A DNA stretch of 39,692 bases from contig CAYOAI010000010.1 in the NCBI GenBank assembly GCA_964401915.1, positions 1 through 39,692 of the forward strand, in the 5' to 3' direction. Source of the stretch: CAZGZD01 sp964401915 (GTDB lineage Bacteria; Patescibacteriota; Microgenomatia; UBA1406; GWC2-37-13). How positions within the stretch are numbered: position 1 is the stretch's first letter; each line of letters begins with the position of its first letter. Positions 39,106-39,692 of this stretch are shown here, piece after piece. The position numbers and the translations under genes were made by a program. The notes below the pieces were generated by a model. It ran no database searches, was not told the origin of the DNA, and saw only the letters and a program-made list of their open reading frames with translations.

Positions 39106-39692
39106 ATGAAAGGACAGATAAAAACATATATAGCTGAATTTATAGGTACTCTTGCTCTCACTCTTGCCGTCACTTTTTCACTTAATACGCCCAACTTCCC
39201 CATCCCTACTCCAGCCGTAGCCGCACTTACCCTTGGTCTTTTTGTATACACGGTTGGGAGTATTTCAGGGTGCCATATCAATCCTGCTGTCACAATTGGA
39301 TTGTGGGTGAATAAAAAGATTGCAAGTCGTGAGGCCATCTTGTATATCGTAGCGCAGGCACTTGGAGCATTTGTCGCTCTCAATGTCGGACGCTCATTCA
39401 TCATAAGTCCGACAGCTCTTGCGGTCGCAGATACCTATCGAGTATTTTTTGCTGAGGCAATAGGTACATTCTTCTTCACATTTGGTATAGCTGCAGTGGT
39501 AGCTGGAGCTGTGCATGAGCGACTATCCGGATTTGTTGTTGGAGGATCACTATTACTTGGAATAGCGATCGCCTCAATTGGAGCCAATGGAGTACTCAAT
39601 CCAGCAGTCGCATATGGTATCAAGTCATTTTCCACAGCATATGTCGTCGGGCCCATCATCGGCTCGATTCTCGGCATGAGCACTTCTTTCTA
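39106..39692 (+). CDS. Aquaporin/glycerol-facilitator-like (MIP) channel, 3' end cut by window
   Basis: 195 residues visible, nearly full length; the stop is beyond the window edge. Six membrane helices with two internal half-helix loops. The first loop is intact (SGCHINPAVTIG). The second is NGVLNPAVAYG: the NPA is present, but the Arg that normally follows it (NPAR) and lines the selectivity filter is Val. The start MKGQIKTYIAEFIGTLAL fits MIP proteins, with the usual AEFIGT motif. It probably passes water or small neutral solutes; the missing Arg makes selectivity uncertain. Confidence 0.85.
   Translation, partial: MKGQIKTYIAEFIGTLALTLAVTFSLNTPNFPIPTPAVAALTLGLFVYTVGSISGCHINPAVTIGLWVNKKIASREAILYIVAQALGAFVALNVGRSFIISPTALAVADTYRVFFAEAIGTFFFTFGIAAVVAGAVHERLSGFVVGGSLLLGIAIASIGANGVLNPAVAYGIKSFSTAYVVGPIIGSILGMSTSF

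Noticed and set aside
1..39692. CRISPR array, insertion sequence or prophage
   Set aside because: I saw no regularly spaced direct repeats, transposase, integrase or phage structural genes. The repeats present are isolated palindromes.

Overview
The window is a compact, gene-dense bacterial segment, probably from a member of the Patescibacteria (Candidate Phyla Radiation). The Microgenomates side of that group is my best guess, but this is inference from protein style, not from a marker phylogeny. TGA is used as a normal stop (trpL, trpE, trpB), so this is not one of the recoded UGA-glycine lineages. About 40 protein genes lie on both strands with short gaps and frequent overlaps. Housekeeping genes alternate with small orphan genes.

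Layout. 1-3222 (minus strand): nrdR, then the B12-dependent ribonucleotide reductase nrdJ, then a compact cobalamin riboswitch whose hairpin masks the ribosome binding site of a PduO-type cobalamin adenosyltransferase cut by the left edge. 3598-5333: comF and an AI-2E-family permease. 5319-9400: orphan proteins (one kinase-like) and a flavin oxidoreductase. 9421-11711: sugar-phosphate isomerase, prenyltransferase and a small orphan. 11738-18499: a complete trpL-EGDCFBA operon with a transcription attenuator. 18548-22193: recA, recX and rny. 22463-27455: HU, a DUF5667 protein, an O-antigen-ligase-like protein, an endonuclease Q homologue, argF and an orphan. 27566-29101: DUF1761 protein, smpB and the tmRNA gene. 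29110-35402: membrane proteins and a cell-surface block (pectate-lyase-like, GH39-like and Cys-rich proteins). 35475-39692: aspartokinase-homoserine dehydrogenase, aspartate-semialdehyde dehydrogenase, and a partial aquaporin-like channel.

How it works together. Deoxyribonucleotide supply appears to depend on salvaged cobalamin: NrdJ needs adenosylcobalamin, PduO makes it, the riboswitch senses it and NrdR senses the nucleotide pool. Tryptophan is made de novo under classical ribosome-stalling attenuation, which is notable in a lineage generally thought to be auxotrophic. The aspartate branch to homoserine is also present.

The most unusual signals are: (i) the cobalamin riboswitch at the very edge; (ii) the trp attenuator; (iii) promoters whose -10 boxes sit only 6-12 bases before the start codon in at least a dozen genes, implying widespread leaderless or near-leaderless mRNAs; (iv) palindromes with TCCC...GGGA ends between genes, one of them apparently inserted in frame in the endonuclease Q gene; (v) an unusually long, 34-residue tmRNA tag; (vi) departures from family norms in RNase Y, TrpC and the aquaporin-like protein.
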